A stretch of DNA of 64,000 nucleotides, taken from the NCBI RefSeq assembly GCF_019703875.1, contig NZ_AP024110.1:2728001-2792000 (forward strand), given 5' to 3'. A program made the translations under genes and the position numbers. The number at the start of each line of letters is the position of its first letter. The first letter of the stretch is position 1. This stretch comes from Methyloradius palustris (GTDB taxonomy: Bacteria; Pseudomonadota; Gammaproteobacteria; Burkholderiales; Methylophilaceae). This document shows positions 49,018 through 60,088 of the stretch, in pieces. The notes below the pieces were generated by a model that was not told the origin of the DNA, ran no database searches, and was given only the letters and a program-made list of their open reading frames with translations.

Positions 49018-49629
49018 TCATTTCCCTGGCCAACTTTGCAACAGAACCTCCACCACACCATACAGCTCTTCTTTGGAAGCGCCATTAGAGGCCTGAACAG
49101 AAAGCCCCTTGTGGACGGTAGTCACATACTTCGATAAAGATTCTGAATTCGATCCCTCTGGAAGATCACCTTCATTTATTGCCTGATCAAACCTTTTAGC
49201 AAGTTTCTTCTCATATCGATGCAAAGAGTCGATGATTTTCTGCTGGATGCCAACGCTCTCCAGCTCTGAGCTTACAGAACTCAGCACAGCTAAACAACCC
49301 GTAGATTTTTCCAGCGAAGTAAGCAAATCAACTGATTGAATCAGCAACTGCCTGACAACTTCCCTGGAGGTTTTTTCAAATAATACTTCGTCTAAATACG
49401 CCGTAGGTCCTTCAACATACTTAGCTAACACTTGTGAAAACAAGGTTTCTTTATTACCAAACGCAGCATAAACACTTGGGCGATTAATGCCCAAGGCTTC
49501 AGTGATATCTGTCATCGAAGTGGCTTCATACCCTTTACGACGAAATAGCTGCAGAGCATTTTCTAATGCTACATCTTTGTCGAATTTACGTGGCCGACCT
49601 AGTGGCTTCTGAGTTTTGGTAGTCTCCAT
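49018..49629 (-). CDS. TetR-family regulator
   Basis: 203 residues from ATG 49629. The longer in-frame start at 49689 would overlap the operator, so it is rejected. The N-terminal helix-turn-helix (FRRKGYEATSMTDITEALGI, then NRPSVYAAFGNKETLF) is typical TetR, preceded by the basic GRPRKFD. The C-terminal ligand domain gives no clue to the inducer. It is divergent from the alpha/beta-hydrolase-SDR operon, and the intergenic region contains two matching palindromes, so it most likely represses both units. Confidence 0.92.
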   Translation of the reverse strand: METTKTQKPLGRPRKFDKDVALENALQLFRRKGYEATSMTDITEALGINRPSVYAAFGNKETLFSQVLAKYVEGPTAYLDEVLFEKTSREVVRQLLIQSVDLLTSLEKSTGCLAVLSSVSSELESVGIQQKIIDSLHRYEKKLAKRFDQAINEGDLPEGSNSESLSKYVTTVHKGLSVQASNGASKEELYGVVEVLLQSWPGK

Positions 49630-49670
49630 AATGAGCAGAATAAAGAATTTATTTGCGCTTGTCCAATATA

Positions 49671-49690
49671 TTTGTACTGTTAAGTACAAA
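49671..49690. promoter_or_regulatory. TetR operator 1
   Basis: TTTGTAC-TGTTAA-GTACAAA, a perfect palindrome with six-base centre, immediately upstream of the -35 of the hydrolase promoter and close to the tetR start. Its spacing matches operator 2, which argues for the same dimeric regulator binding both. Confidence 0.7.
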
Positions 49691-49696
49691 TAGTTA

Positions 49697-49726
49697 TTGA
49701 CTTGCTATTTTGTTTGTATTTATTAT
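49697..49726 (+). promoter_or_regulatory. Sigma-70-type promoter of the alpha/beta-hydrolase operon
   Basis: TTGACT at 49697-49702 and TATTAT at 49721-49726 with an 18-base spacer. The -10 element runs into operator 2, so binding of the TetR product there would block polymerase. Confidence 0.6.
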
Positions 49727-49743
49727 GTACCTTGTAGTACAAA
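49724..49743. promoter_or_regulatory. TetR operator 2
   Basis: TATGTAC-CTTGTA-GTACAAA, same half-site (GTACAAA) and six-base centre as operator 1 with one mismatch in the left arm. It overlaps the -10 and start region of the hydrolase promoter. Confidence 0.65.
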
Positions 49744-49766
49744 ACATAACTTATGAGGAAAATGAA

Positions 49767-50672
49767 ATGAACAAATATCTGAAATCAGTACTATTAATGG
49801 CTGCCACTTTTTCTATTGTTGAGGCAGGTACAGCTTCAGCGCAGGACAAACTTGAAACAGCGCCCACCAAGTTTATCGAGGCTAGCGGCATCAAGTTCTC
49901 TTACCGAACTTTAGGTAAAAGCACGGGAACGCCATTGATACTGTTACAACACTTCACTGGCACGATGGATTACTGGGATCCCGCCGTAGTCAACGGCTTG
50001 GCAAAAGAACGCCCAGTCATCGTTTTTAATAACACAGGCGTGGGATCAACGAGCGGAAAAACCCCCGATAACGTTGCGCAAATGAGCACAGATGCTTTAG
50101 CTTTCATCAATGCACTTGGTTATAAAAAAGTAGATCTGCTTGGCTTCTCTCTGGGTGGATTTATTGCACAGGAGCTAGCTGCTGAGCATCCAGACCTAAT
50201 AGGTAAAGTAATCCTTGCTGGCACTTCGTATCAAGGCGGCGGCGATCACCTGATGCAAGTATTGGGCGAGGCATTCTCACAAAAAGATTCTCCAGACCCA
50301 CGCCTATGGCTGTTCTTCACGCACAGCCCAGAAAGCCAGCAAGCTGGCCGTGAATTCATCAAACGTGCAAGCGCAAGAACACAAAATCGCGACCCCGAAA
50401 GCGGTAAAGACATTGCTGATGCTCAGGCTAAAGCACTGATAGTCTGGACCAACACCAACGACCCTGAAAACAAGTTGCTCAAGTCAATCACCCAGCCAGT
50501 GCTCATCGTGCAAGGTAGCAACGACACGATGTTGGGTACCGAGAGCTCCGTCACGATGTTTAAAACATTGAAAAATGCCCAACTGGTGTTATTCCCCGAT
50601 TCGAATCACGGCTCTATTTTTCAGTATCACGATACGTTCGTGAAAACTGCCAACGATTTTCTTAACCAATAA
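49767..50672 (+). CDS. Exported alpha/beta-hydrolase
   Basis: 301 residues from ATG 49767, which has GAGGAAAATGAA before it and yields a signal peptide (MNKYLKSVLLMAATFSIVEA, likely cleaved after ASA). An ATG-like start at 49710 overlaps operator 2 and is rejected. The nucleophile elbow LLGFSLGGFIAQ, the acid in VQGSNDTML and the His in PDSNHGSIFQ are all present. The substrate is unknown; esterase, lactonase or haloperoxidase-like roles are possible. It forms an operon with the SDR gene 24 bases downstream and is probably repressed by the adjacent TetR. Confidence 0.86.
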   Translation: MNKYLKSVLLMAATFSIVEAGTASAQDKLETAPTKFIEASGIKFSYRTLGKSTGTPLILLQHFTGTMDYWDPAVVNGLAKERPVIVFNNTGVGSTSGKTPDNVAQMSTDALAFINALGYKKVDLLGFSLGGFIAQELAAEHPDLIGKVILAGTSYQGGGDHLMQVLGEAFSQKDSPDPRLWLFFTHSPESQQAGREFIKRASARTQNRDPESGKDIADAQAKALIVWTNTNDPENKLLKSITQPVLIVQGSNDTMLGTESSVTMFKTLKNAQLVLFPDSNHGSIFQYHDTFVKTANDFLNQ

Positions 50673-50696
50673 TTTAACTACTTTAGGAGCAATAAA

Positions 50697-51491
50697 ATGA
50701 CTACAGCAAAACTAGGTACTGCACTTATTACAGGTGCATCCACCGGCATAGGCGCTGTCTATGCAGACCGTCTGGCAAAGCGCGGCTATGACCTTATTCT
50801 GGTCGCTCGCGATCAGGTAAAGCTGGAAAAAGTAGCAAGCCAGATCAAAGCTGAATATCCCGTCAACGTAGAAGTTATTTCGGCTGACCTCACCTTGAAA
50901 ACTGATCTGGCAAAGATTGAAGATCGCCTGCGCTCCGATAGCAGCATTACATTGCTGCTGAACAATGCTGGGTTAGGCGCAACATCAAAACTGGTAGATG
51001 CCAATCTCGATGAACTTGAAACCATGATCACCTTGAACGTAACGGCATTAACGCGCTTATCTGGCGCCGTCGTTCCATCATTCGTCAAACGCGGTAAAGG
51101 CGTTGTGATCAATATCGCCTCTATTGTCGCATTAGCGCCTGAAATGTTGAATGGTGCTTACAGCGGCAGCAAAGCCTATGTCGTCAATTTTACGCAGTCT
51201 ATGCATCACGAGTTAGCTGATAAAGGCATTAAGGTACAAGCAGTGCTGCCTGGCGCAATTGATACGCCATTCTGGGATAAGTCAGGCTTGCCAGTACATA
51301 ACTTGCCTAGCCAGATAGTGATGACTCCTGAAAACTTGGTAGATGCAGCTTTGGCTGGGTTTGATCAGGGCGAATTGATTACAATCCCTTCGCTACCAGA
51401 CATCGCTCAATGGGAATCACTGGATGCCGCCCGCAAAGTACTCACGCCGAATCTGTCTCGTACCATACCAGCAAGCCGCTATTTAAATTAA
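50697..51491 (+). CDS. Short-chain dehydrogenase/reductase
   Basis: 264 residues. Classical SDR signatures: cofactor motif TGASTGIGAVYADRLA, LLLNNAGLG, the catalytic Ser region INIASIVAL and YSGSKAYVVNF with Tyr and Lys. The residue pattern after strand two (VARDQ) suggests NADP(H). AGGAG precedes the ATG. The substrate is unknown; joint control with the hydrolase suggests both act on the compound sensed by TetR, for example detoxifying an ester or aldehyde. A strong terminator follows. Confidence 0.9.
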   Translation: MTTAKLGTALITGASTGIGAVYADRLAKRGYDLILVARDQVKLEKVASQIKAEYPVNVEVISADLTLKTDLAKIEDRLRSDSSITLLLNNAGLGATSKLVDANLDELETMITLNVTALTRLSGAVVPSFVKRGKGVVINIASIVALAPEMLNGAYSGSKAYVVNFTQSMHHELADKGIKVQAVLPGAIDTPFWDKSGLPVHNLPSQIVMTPENLVDAALAGFDQGELITIPSLPDIAQWESLDAARKVLTPNLSRTIPASRYLN

Positions 51492-51517
51492 TCATTCATT
51501 ACAAGTGACGCAATAAG

Positions 51518-51544
51518 AAAAGCCAGCTTTAAGCTGGCTTTTTC
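51518..51544. terminator. Bidirectional terminator between SDR and HU genes
   Basis: AAAAGCCAGCTT followed by AAGCTGGCTTTTT, a near-perfect 11-12 bp hairpin with T-runs on both strands, placed between two convergent genes. Confidence 0.85.
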
Positions 51545-51585
51545 AATACAGTGGCTCAGATACAAGAGCCTAAATAACTAAGTAT

Positions 51586-51858
51586 TTAGTTCACTGCATC
51601 TTTAAGTGCTTTACCTGCTGTGAAGGCTGGAGCCTTGCGTGCAGCAATCTTTAATTCTTTACCAGTCTGTGGATTGCGACCAGTACGTGCAGCGCGTTGG
51701 CTTACTTTGAATGTACCAAAGCCAATCAAAGCAACTGGTTCACCTGCTTTTAATGAAGCAGTGATGCTATCAGTAATGGCGGTAAGGGTTTTAGCAGCGG
51801 CGGCTTTAGAGATTCCAGCTTCTGCAGCGATAACTGCAATGAGTTCGGTTTTATTCAC
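51586..51858 (-). CDS. hup: HU-family DNA-binding protein
   Basis: 90 residues, normal HU length, starting from GTG with AGGATT upstream. It contains the HU dimer core and the DNA-binding arm with [20 protein letters not shown] followed by basic residues. HU bends and compacts DNA as a nucleoid protein. Alpha or beta type cannot be told from sequence alone. The gene converges on the SDR gene and diverges from msrB. Confidence 0.93.
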   Translation of the reverse strand: MNKTELIAVIAAEAGISKAAAAKTLTAITDSITASLKAGEPVALIGFGTFKVSQRAARTGRNPQTGKELKIAARKAPAFTAGKALKDAVN

Positions 51859-52042
51859 TTGAGTAATCCTGATTGATTTTGGAGCGCTTATCTTAAACCA
51901 TTTTTTGTCGATTGCACTAGTTTTTGCTACTAGTTCTCATTACTTAGGTACAAATCTTGTCAAACCGCGCAAATAAAGGCGCTACGTGGCAACTTTTTGG
52001 CATTTAAGGGCTCTTATTTCTTACCAATTTTGGAGAATCGCG

Positions 52043-52435
52043 ATGATCAAAGTCGTTAAAACAAATGCTGAATGGCAAGCACAGCTCAGCCCGATGCAAT
52101 ATCAGGTCACACGACTAGCAGCAACTGAACGTCCTGGAACTGGCGAATATGCTGACTTTAATGAACATGGTATTTATAGCTGCGTATGTTGCGGTACAGA
52201 TTTATTTGAGTCTGATACCAAATTTGATGCAGGCTGCGGTTGGCCAAGTTATTTCAAACCGCTTAACCCTGAAAATGTGCGTGAAGAACGCGATATATCT
52301 CTAGGTATGATCCGTACCGAAGTAATATGCAATGTCTGCGATGCGCACCTAGGTCATGTTTTCCCTGATGGACCACCGCCTACCGGCCTGCGCTACTGCA
52401 TTAACTCTGCATCTCTTAGTTTTAAACCTGTTTAA
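52043..52435 (+). CDS. msrB: Peptide-methionine (R)-S-oxide reductase MsrB
   Basis: 130 residues from ATG 52043, which has TGGAGAATCGCG before it; an in-frame start 57 bases earlier lacks this. Zinc-site CxxC pairs CVCCGTDLF and [10 protein letters not shown] and the catalytic Cys in [11 protein letters not shown] are all present. It repairs the R-epimer of methionine sulfoxide in proteins, using thioredoxin. A terminator follows. Confidence 0.96.
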   Translation: MIKVVKTNAEWQAQLSPMQYQVTRLAATERPGTGEYADFNEHGIYSCVCCGTDLFESDTKFDAGCGWPSYFKPLNPENVREERDISLGMIRTEVICNVCDAHLGHVFPDGPPPTGLRYCINSASLSFKPV

Positions 52436-52454
52436 TTACTAAAACACCGAAGAT

Positions 52455-52486
52455 AAAACGACTGATCTCAAATGGGTCGTTTTTTT
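52455..52486 (+). terminator. Rho-independent terminator after msrB
   Basis: AAAACGAC and GTCGTTTT arms with a 13-base loop, followed by a run of seven T. It lies 20 bases after the msrB stop. Confidence 0.6.
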
Positions 52487-52587
52487 ATTGATAGGTACAT
52501 GCTTTTAAGCATCAATATATTTGGCAGAAATGTTGAATTCCTAGATACTCTATTTTTAGATACAAGCACGAGGTTAGGGTCACCCAC

Positions 52588-53145
52588 ATGGCTATCAAGT
52601 CACATGTTGATGCAAATTACCGTTTTATTGCCGCTTATCAAGAAATCAATGTGCGCATTGCGCAACGCCAACAGGCATTAACCCTTTATGTGACTCTAAT
52701 GGTGAGTTTGCTTGCTGCGCTGGTCGCGCTAAAGCCAACTGTGGGAGGAATTGCGCCACCGATTGAGTGGCTGGTACTTGGTTTTCCAGTCGCGTCTCTT
52801 GCTTTGGTCTTTCTGAATTACATGGCCGAGCGTGCAATCGCAAATTTACGCCATTTCCTTTCGATACTTGAGCAGTTGGACAATGCCCACCAATCACTTC
52901 CTAGTTACCACATTGATCCCGTATGGACGATTGCGGCCAATAAAGCGAGACGCTTTCACGTATATGCTGCAGCTACACTTGTAGCCGGGACTAATGGCAT
53001 CGGCTTGGGCGCTGTCATTCACATATATCCTGAACGTATCGCTGAGCACCCAGCGATTATCATTTTATCCGCCACCGTTGCGCTAGCGTCTTTTATCATG
53101 CTGCTGGTGATTCCTCGATGGAGTTACCGCCCCATTAATAGTTAA
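52588..53145 (+). CDS. Small membrane protein of unknown function
   Basis: 185 residues with about four hydrophobic segments arranged as two hairpins (LTLYVTLMVSLLAALVAL and WLVLGFPVASLALVFLNYMA; then a second pair near residues 130-175). The loop between the pairs is polar and helical. I do not recognise the family. It begins with a GAGGTTAGGG region upstream and is followed 14 bases later by a GH19 endolysin-like gene, so the two are probably co-transcribed. A holin-like or accessory role is possible but unsupported. Confidence 0.6.
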   Translation: MAIKSHVDANYRFIAAYQEINVRIAQRQQALTLYVTLMVSLLAALVALKPTVGGIAPPIEWLVLGFPVASLALVFLNYMAERAIANLRHFLSILEQLDNAHQSLPSYHIDPVWTIAANKARRFHVYAAATLVAGTNGIGLGAVIHIYPERIAEHPAIIILSATVALASFIMLLVIPRWSYRPINS

Positions 53146-53159
53146 CTTGAGAGGTAAAC

Positions 53160-53792
53160 ATGATTACAGCAGATGCCCTGAAAAAAGCTTTTCCACTATG
53201 CGCAGCGCCTGATGATTGGGTCAAAGCACTGGCGCCAGCCATGGAGAAATATGCCATCAATAGCCCCGCTAGAATCGCTAGCTTTTTGGCACAAACAGGG
53301 CATGAATCTAGTCAATTCAACCGCTTGGTAGAAGGTTTAAATTACAAGACAGCGTTGCGGCTCACCAAGGTCTGGCCTAAGCGTTTTCCAGATGAAGCTA
53401 GCGCGTTACCTTATGTGAATAACGAAGAAAAACTGGCGAACCTGGTCTATGCCAAACGCTTGGGTAATGGCGATAGCAGTAGTGGTGACGGCTATAAATT
53501 TCGTGGTCGCGGCATCATCCAGATCACTGGTCGCAGTAACTATGCTGACGCAGGTAAAGCGTTAGGCCTCGATTTAGTTAACCAGCCTGATTTATTGTTG
53601 CAAAAGTCACATGCCGCAATGAGCGCCGCATGGTTCTGGAGCAGTCGCGGACTCAATGCGTTGGCAGATGATCGCACTGATGACAACGATCTGGAAGACT
53701 TTACCGAAATCACCAAACGTATTAACGGCGGTAGTGTTGGGCTAAGTGAGCGCTTGGCTTTACTTAACCTAATAGAAGGTCAACTCGCTTAA
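53160..53792 (+). CDS. GH19-family chitinase/endolysin-like enzyme
   Basis: 210 residues, single domain, no signal peptide. The GH19 motif QTGHESSQFNRLVEG holds the probable general-acid Glu, and GYKFRGRGIIQITGRSNY is the highly conserved substrate-cleft segment. Standalone GH19 proteins of this size are often phage or prophage endolysins that cut peptidoglycan, but no other phage gene is visible. GAGAGG precedes the ATG. Its partner upstream is a small membrane protein. It converges with the methyltransferase gene, stopping two bases short. Confidence 0.85.
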   Translation: MITADALKKAFPLCAAPDDWVKALAPAMEKYAINSPARIASFLAQTGHESSQFNRLVEGLNYKTALRLTKVWPKRFPDEASALPYVNNEEKLANLVYAKRLGNGDSSSGDGYKFRGRGIIQITGRSNYADAGKALGLDLVNQPDLLLQKSHAAMSAAWFWSSRGLNALADDRTDDNDLEDFTEITKRINGGSVGLSERLALLNLIEGQLA

Positions 53793-53794
53793 AA

Positions 53795-54937
53795 TTAACT
53801 TTTAGCAGTAAGCCGCCAGAGTGAGGTTACTTCGGCTTTACGTGCTAGATGCAAAGGGTCTGTTGGGTCTGATGCACGCGGATGTGTGGCTTTTGTATCG
53901 CGCTTTTCTATTACCGCTAAACCAGCTTTATCAATCGCAGCAAGTAACTCATCGCGAGTTCGCAAGCCCAAATGTTCTGCAATATCGGAAAGGATTAGCC
54001 AGCCTTCGCCATCGGTAGTTAGATGCGCAGCAAGACCATTTAAAAACCCCAAAAGCATGCGGCTATCCTGATCATAAATCGCATGTTCAATTGGTGAACT
54101 AGGGCGCGCTGGTATCCAAGGTGGGTTGCAGACTATCAATGGCGCTTGACCCGTAGGAAATAGGTCGGCTTTTACTATCTCAATACGGTCACTCAGACCT
54201 ATGCGTTCAATGTTTTCATGGGCGCAGGTCAGGGCACGGTCGTCCTGGTCAGTAGCGATGACTTTTTTAACACCGCGATGTGCCAATACTGCCGCGATAA
54301 CGCCAGTACCAGTACCAATATCAAACGCCAACTCCGAATTAGGCAAAGGCGTATCTGCAATCAGCTGGATATATTCACCGCGCACAGGCGAAAATACGCC
54401 GTAATGCGGGTGAATCTGGTTCGCCAGCGCTGGAATTTCTACGCCTTTTTTGCGCCATTCATAAGCGCCAATCAAGCCTAATAATTCACGTAATGAAATA
54501 ACATAGGCTGCTGTTGCTGGGCCATACACTTGTTCACAAGCTGACTTTACATCGGGAGCGCGACGTAACGTGCTGGCATGCTCTGACGTCAATTCAATTA
54601 ACAACATCGCCAAGGTACGTGCACGCTGTGACTGTGCTTGTCGATGTAGATGAAATGCCTCAGCAGGGCTGGCTGCGCTAATCTTCTCAGTCTTATTCTT
54701 ATGTTTAGGGGCTTGGGCACGACGCGCCATGGCTTGGAGCAATTGACGCGCATTCTGGAAGTCACCTCGCCAAAGCAATGCCGTACCTTCGCAGGCAAGC
54801 CTGTAAGCAGCATCTGCCGTCATGGTGTCATCTACGACCATCACACGCTTAGGCGGTGGTGTGCCACTTTCTGAGCGCCATTGCCTACTGATGGTTTTGC
54901 CTGCTTGTACCCAACTAATTACTGGTGATTCACTCAA
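53795..54937 (-). CDS. Class I SAM-dependent methyltransferase (NPPW type)
   Basis: 380 residues. Motif I is AFDIGTGTGVIAAVLAHRG (SAM binding), followed by an acidic residue in TDQDDRALTC, and the catalytic VCNPPWIPARP. NPPY/NPPW enzymes methylate amide or exocyclic amino nitrogens, as in HemK/PrmC or N6-adenine RNA methyltransferases. The N-terminal ~190 residues are helical and not recognised. The substrate cannot be told, although a protein glutamine or rRNA adenine is plausible. Confidence 0.82.
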   Translation of the reverse strand: MSESPVISWVQAGKTISRQWRSESGTPPPKRVMVVDDTMTADAAYRLACEGTALLWRGDFQNARQLLQAMARRAQAPKHKNKTEKISAASPAEAFHLHRQAQSQRARTLAMLLIELTSEHASTLRRAPDVKSACEQVYGPATAAYVISLRELLGLIGAYEWRKKGVEIPALANQIHPHYGVFSPVRGEYIQLIADTPLPNSELAFDIGTGTGVIAAVLAHRGVKKVIATDQDDRALTCAHENIERIGLSDRIEIVKADLFPTGQAPLIVCNPPWIPARPSSPIEHAIYDQDSRMLLGFLNGLAAHLTTDGEGWLILSDIAEHLGLRTRDELLAAIDKAGLAVIEKRDTKATHPRASDPTDPLHLARKAEVTSLWRLTAKS

Positions 54938-54987
54938 AAGAAATGTGCTCCGTACTTATTTATTACCTGATTATATTACCCAATAAA

Positions 54988-55009
54988 AAAGGCAGCTTAC
55001 GCTGCCTTT
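54988..55009 (-). terminator. Terminator of the ATP synthase operon
   Basis: AAAGGCAGC-TTAC-GCTGCCTTT hairpin; on the minus strand it is followed by TTTTTTAT. It lies 27 bases past the atpC stop. Confidence 0.85.
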
Positions 55010-55036
55010 ACAGTCTACTGCCAATCAGGGCTGGTA

Positions 55037-55465
55037 TTAATGTTTTGTAATCTTGCGTAGCTGTTGAATCGCCTGCAATTGCGCCATGGCTTCCATCAGT
55101 TCGCCTTGTGCTTTGGCGTAATCTACTTCTGAGCTCTTGTTCTTAATCGCTTCTTCAGCCACGCGCTTGGCCTCCAAGGCTTTCGCTTCATCCAGGTCAT
55201 GGCCACGAATAGCAGTATCTGCCAATACTGTAACGATGCCTGGTTGAATCTCAAGTATGCCGCCAGAAACGAATATCAACTGCTCTTCAGCCTGATCAGA
55301 AATCTTCAGGCGTAAAGCGCCAGCTTTAATGGTGGTCAACAGTGGCGCATGGCGAGGATAAATACCGACTTCACCTTGCAACGCAGGCGCCACAATGAAC
55401 TCAACCTCGCCAGAGAAGATAGACTCTTCGGCGCTTACTACATCAATATGGATGGTTGCTGTCAT
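55037..55465 (-). CDS. atpC: ATP synthase epsilon subunit
   Basis: 142 residues. N-terminal beta-sandwich ([20 protein letters not shown], then [15 protein letters not shown]) and a C-terminal helical hairpin. It sits on the central stalk of F1 and can inhibit ATP hydrolysis. Last gene of the operon, 37 bases after atpD and followed by a terminator. Confidence 0.97.
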   Translation of the reverse strand: MTATIHIDVVSAEESIFSGEVEFIVAPALQGEVGIYPRHAPLLTTIKAGALRLKISDQAEEQLIFVSGGILEIQPGIVTVLADTAIRGHDLDEAKALEAKRVAEEAIKNKSSEVDYAKAQGELMEAMAQLQAIQQLRKITKH

Positions 55466-55502
55466 GCTGTTTACCTATTTGCTATGGTTATTGGCTTAAA
55501 AA

Positions 55503-56933
<1,431 letters not shown>

Positions 56934-57018
56934 CTAAACTTATTTGTTGAATGCTTTTGCATTCATCTATTAACTGGGTAGTTCTTAACCTGAAACTGCT
57001 ACTGAATCACTTTTGCGC

Positions 57019-57888
57019 TTAGCCAGATACAGCTGCAGCGCCACCGACAATTTCTGAAATTTCCTTGGTAATCGCAGCTTGGCGGGCTTTGTTGTAAACC
57101 AGCTTCAACTCACCAATTACTGTTTTTGCGTTATCAGATGCTGACTTCATCGCCACCATACGTGCGCTTTGTTCTGATGCCATGTTTTCTGCAACAGACT
57201 GGAACACCAATGACTCAATGTAACGCACCATCAAATCATCAATGACGACTTGTGCATCTGGCTCATAGATGTAATCCCAATGACCTGTTGGTGCACCAAG
57301 GCTTTCACCTGAAAGCGGTAGCAACTGCTCCATCACCGACTCTTGCTTCATGGTATTAATAAAGCGGTTGTAGGCGATGTACAACTGATCGATCTCGCCT
57401 GCAACATAAGCATCTAGCATCACTTTAACTGGGCCAATCAGCTTTTCCATCTGTGGCTTATCGCCCAAACCAGTCATTTGAGATTTGATATTCGCGTTAA
57501 TGCGAGTCATCAAACCCAAGCCCTTGTTGCCAATCGCAGTGACTTGCACACCATGACTGTCGTTTTCCCAAGCTTGCATCTGGTTCACAGCAATACGCAG
57601 TACGTTCGTATTCAAACCACCGCAAAGACCTTTATCTGACGTAATCACGATCAGGCCGATGTTTTTAACCACATCGCGCTTGATCAAGAATGGGTGACGG
57701 TATTCAGCCTGCGCATGCGACAAGTGAGCAGCTATATTGCGGATCTTCTCAGCATATGGACGAGCTGCACGCATCCGTTCCTGCGCTTTGCGCATTTTGG
57801 AAGCGGCGACCATTTCCATCGCTCTGGTGATCTTGCGCGTATTTTCAACGCTCTTGATCTTGGTACGTATTTCCTTGCTACCGGCCAT
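57019..57888 (-). CDS. atpG: ATP synthase gamma subunit
   Basis: 289 residues, rotor shaft of F1. N-terminal helix [20 protein letters not shown] and the C-terminal helix [20 protein letters not shown], which enter the alpha3beta3 core, are both clear, as is [14 protein letters not shown]. It lies 27 bases after atpA and 100 bases before atpD. Confidence 0.97.
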   Translation of the reverse strand: MAGSKEIRTKIKSVENTRKITRAMEMVAASKMRKAQERMRAARPYAEKIRNIAAHLSHAQAEYRHPFLIKRDVVKNIGLIVITSDKGLCGGLNTNVLRIAVNQMQAWENDSHGVQVTAIGNKGLGLMTRINANIKSQMTGLGDKPQMEKLIGPVKVMLDAYVAGEIDQLYIAYNRFINTMKQESVMEQLLPLSGESLGAPTGHWDYIYEPDAQVVIDDLMVRYIESLVFQSVAENMASEQSARMVAMKSASDNAKTVIGELKLVYNKARQAAITKEISEIVGGAAAVSG

Positions 57889-57915
57889 TATTCAGCTCCA
57901 GATTCTAGTGTTATC

Positions 57916-59457
57916 TTAGTAAGCACTAGTCGCTTTAAAGTCTTCAATCGCTGCTGACAGTTCTTTGTCATCATCTTTTGATAGATCAAGTGTTGCTTCG
58001 ATCTTGTCAGCAATGGCTTTGTATTTAGACTTGATAAATGCATGTAAGGCAGATTCAAAAGCCAGCACCTTGTTAACAGGCACATCATCCAAATAGCCTT
58101 TGGTAGCAGCTTGCAAGCTGATTGCCATTTCAGATACTGACAATGGCAGATACTGAGCTTGCTTCATCAATTCAGTCACCAGACGACCACGCTCTAACTG
58201 CTTGCGGGTGGCTTCATCAAGGTCAGAAGCAAACTGGGCGAAAGCAGCCAATTCACGATATTGCGCAAGTGCTAAACGTACACCACCACCCAGCTTTTTA
58301 ACGACCTTGGTTTGGGCTGCACCACCAACGCGTGATACTGAAATACCGGCGTTGATTGCAGGACGAATACCAGCGTTGAACAAATCTGACTCCAAGAAAA
58401 TCTGGCCATCAGTAATCGAAATCACGTTAGTTGGTACGAATGCAGAAACGTCACCCGCTTGTGTCTCAATGATGGGCAATGCGGTCAATGAACCCGTCTT
58501 GCCTTTTACTTCACCCTTAGTGAAGGCTTCGACATAGTTTACATTTACGCGAGCAGCACGTTCGAGCAAACGTGAGTGGAGATAGAACACATCGCCTGGA
58601 TAAGCTTCACGGCCTGGTGGACGACGTAACAGCAATGAAATCTGGCGATAAGCAATCGCCTGCTTGGTCAAGTCATCATAAACAATTAATGCATCTTGGC
58701 CGCGATCACGGAAATATTCACCCATGGTGCAACCAGAGTATGGCGCAATGTATTGCAACGCTGCTGAGTCAGAAGCTGAGGCGGCTACGATAATGGTGTA
58801 TTCCATCGCACCATATTGTTCAAGTTTGCGTACCACGTTAGCAATGGTTGAAGCCTTTTGGCCAACCGCAACGTAGATACAGGTCATGTTCTGACCTTTT
58901 TGATTGATGATGGCATCAACGGCAACCGCTGTTTTACCTGTTTGACGATCACCAATAATCAATTCACGTTGACCGCGGCCAACTGGCACCATGGAGTCAA
59001 TCGCCTTAATACCTGTTTGTACTGGTTCATTCACTGATTGACGCGCAATCACGCCTGGCGCCATCTTTTCAATCTTGTCAGTCAGCTTTGCGTTAACTGG
59101 GCCCTTACCATCAATGGGATTGCCCAGCGCATCAACCACACGGCCAATCAGTTCAGGGCCCACTGGCACTTCAAGAATACGGCCTGTACATTTAGCGATA
59201 TCGCCTTCGGTAATGTGTTCATAATCACCCAGTACCACGGCACCGACTGAATCACGCTCAAGGTTGAGCGCCAAACCGAATGTATTGCCAGGAAACTCGA
59301 TCATTTCACCGGCCATCACGTTTGATAGACCGTGAATACGCACAATACCGTCTGTCACTGATATCACGGTACCTTGGGTACGTGCTTCGGCAGTGGTAGA
59401 GTAATTCTCTAATCTGCTTTTAATCAGTTCACTAATTTCTGATGTTGATAACTGCAT
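57916..59457 (-). CDS. atpA: ATP synthase alpha subunit
   Basis: 513 residues from ATG 59457, preceded by AGGAGACAGACA. A longer in-frame start at 59487 is not supported, since family members begin MQL. Visible are Walker [18 protein letters not shown], the [12 protein letters not shown] segment and the arginine-finger region [10 protein letters not shown]. Non-catalytic F1 subunit. Confidence 0.97.
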   Translation of the reverse strand: MQLSTSEISELIKSRLENYSTTAEARTQGTVISVTDGIVRIHGLSNVMAGEMIEFPGNTFGLALNLERDSVGAVVLGDYEHITEGDIAKCTGRILEVPVGPELIGRVVDALGNPIDGKGPVNAKLTDKIEKMAPGVIARQSVNEPVQTGIKAIDSMVPVGRGQRELIIGDRQTGKTAVAVDAIINQKGQNMTCIYVAVGQKASTIANVVRKLEQYGAMEYTIIVAASASDSAALQYIAPYSGCTMGEYFRDRGQDALIVYDDLTKQAIAYRQISLLLRRPPGREAYPGDVFYLHSRLLERAARVNVNYVEAFTKGEVKGKTGSLTALPIIETQAGDVSAFVPTNVISITDGQIFLESDLFNAGIRPAINAGISVSRVGGAAQTKVVKKLGGGVRLALAQYRELAAFAQFASDLDEATRKQLERGRLVTELMKQAQYLPLSVSEMAISLQAATKGYLDDVPVNKVLAFESALHAFIKSKYKAIADKIEATLDLSKDDDKELSAAIEDFKATSAY

Positions 59458-59543
59458 TTGTCTGTCTCCTGACCTTGTGAGGTCCAACCTTTGAGTATGT
59501 TAACTTTTAAACGTACCTGCTATTAAAACCTTAATTCTTAATC

Positions 59544-60080
59544 TTAGCCCTTGAGCGCATAAGCCATGATTTGTAACTGCCCACGTACTGATGCGTCTAT
59601 CACTGTATCGCCAATCACTATCTTGATTCCACCGATCAGCTCCGGGTCAAGCTTGACCTGTGCTTCAACTTTTTTGCCAAATTTGGCTTCTAGTTGTTTT
59701 ACGACTGTTTTCACTTGGGCGTCTGTTGGCTTGGCCGCCGCTGTAATTTCAGCTTCAAGCGTGCCTTCATCTTCTGCCTTGAGCAATTCAAATGCTTCTG
59801 CGATATCTGGAAGCAATCCTAAACGACTGTACTCAACCAGTACTTTGACCAAATTGATGGCTTCTGCGCTTAGCTTGCCTTCACTGACTTTAAGGAAAAT
59901 CCGCTCCAGTTCACTTGCATCCAGTTTTGGATTATCAATGGCGGCTTTGATTTGCTCATTTGAGGCAATGCCAGATAACAAGGCCAATTCATCAGACCAG
60001 GTAGCCAGCGATTTCTTTTCTTTAGCAAGCCTGAATACTGCTACAGCATAGGGTCTTGCGATGGTAATTGCTTCAGCCAT
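59544..60080 (-). CDS. atpH: ATP synthase delta subunit
   Basis: 178 residues. N-terminal helical bundle (ITIARPYAVAVFRLAKEKKS) and the C-terminal region ELIGGIKIVIGDTVIDASVR are the delta/OSCP hallmarks. It joins F1 to the peripheral stalk and lies eight bases after atpF. Confidence 0.96.
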   Translation of the reverse strand: MAEAITIARPYAVAVFRLAKEKKSLATWSDELALLSGIASNEQIKAAIDNPKLDASELERIFLKVSEGKLSAEAINLVKVLVEYSRLGLLPDIAEAFELLKAEDEGTLEAEITAAAKPTDAQVKTVVKQLEAKFGKKVEAQVKLDPELIGGIKIVIGDTVIDASVRGQLQIMAYALKG

Positions 60081-60088
60081 GTGCGTTC

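Noticed and set aside
49710..49766. Upstream start for the alpha/beta-hydrolase
   Set aside because: It overlaps the -10 and operator 2 and would bury the signal peptide; ATG 49767 has a good ribosome-binding site.
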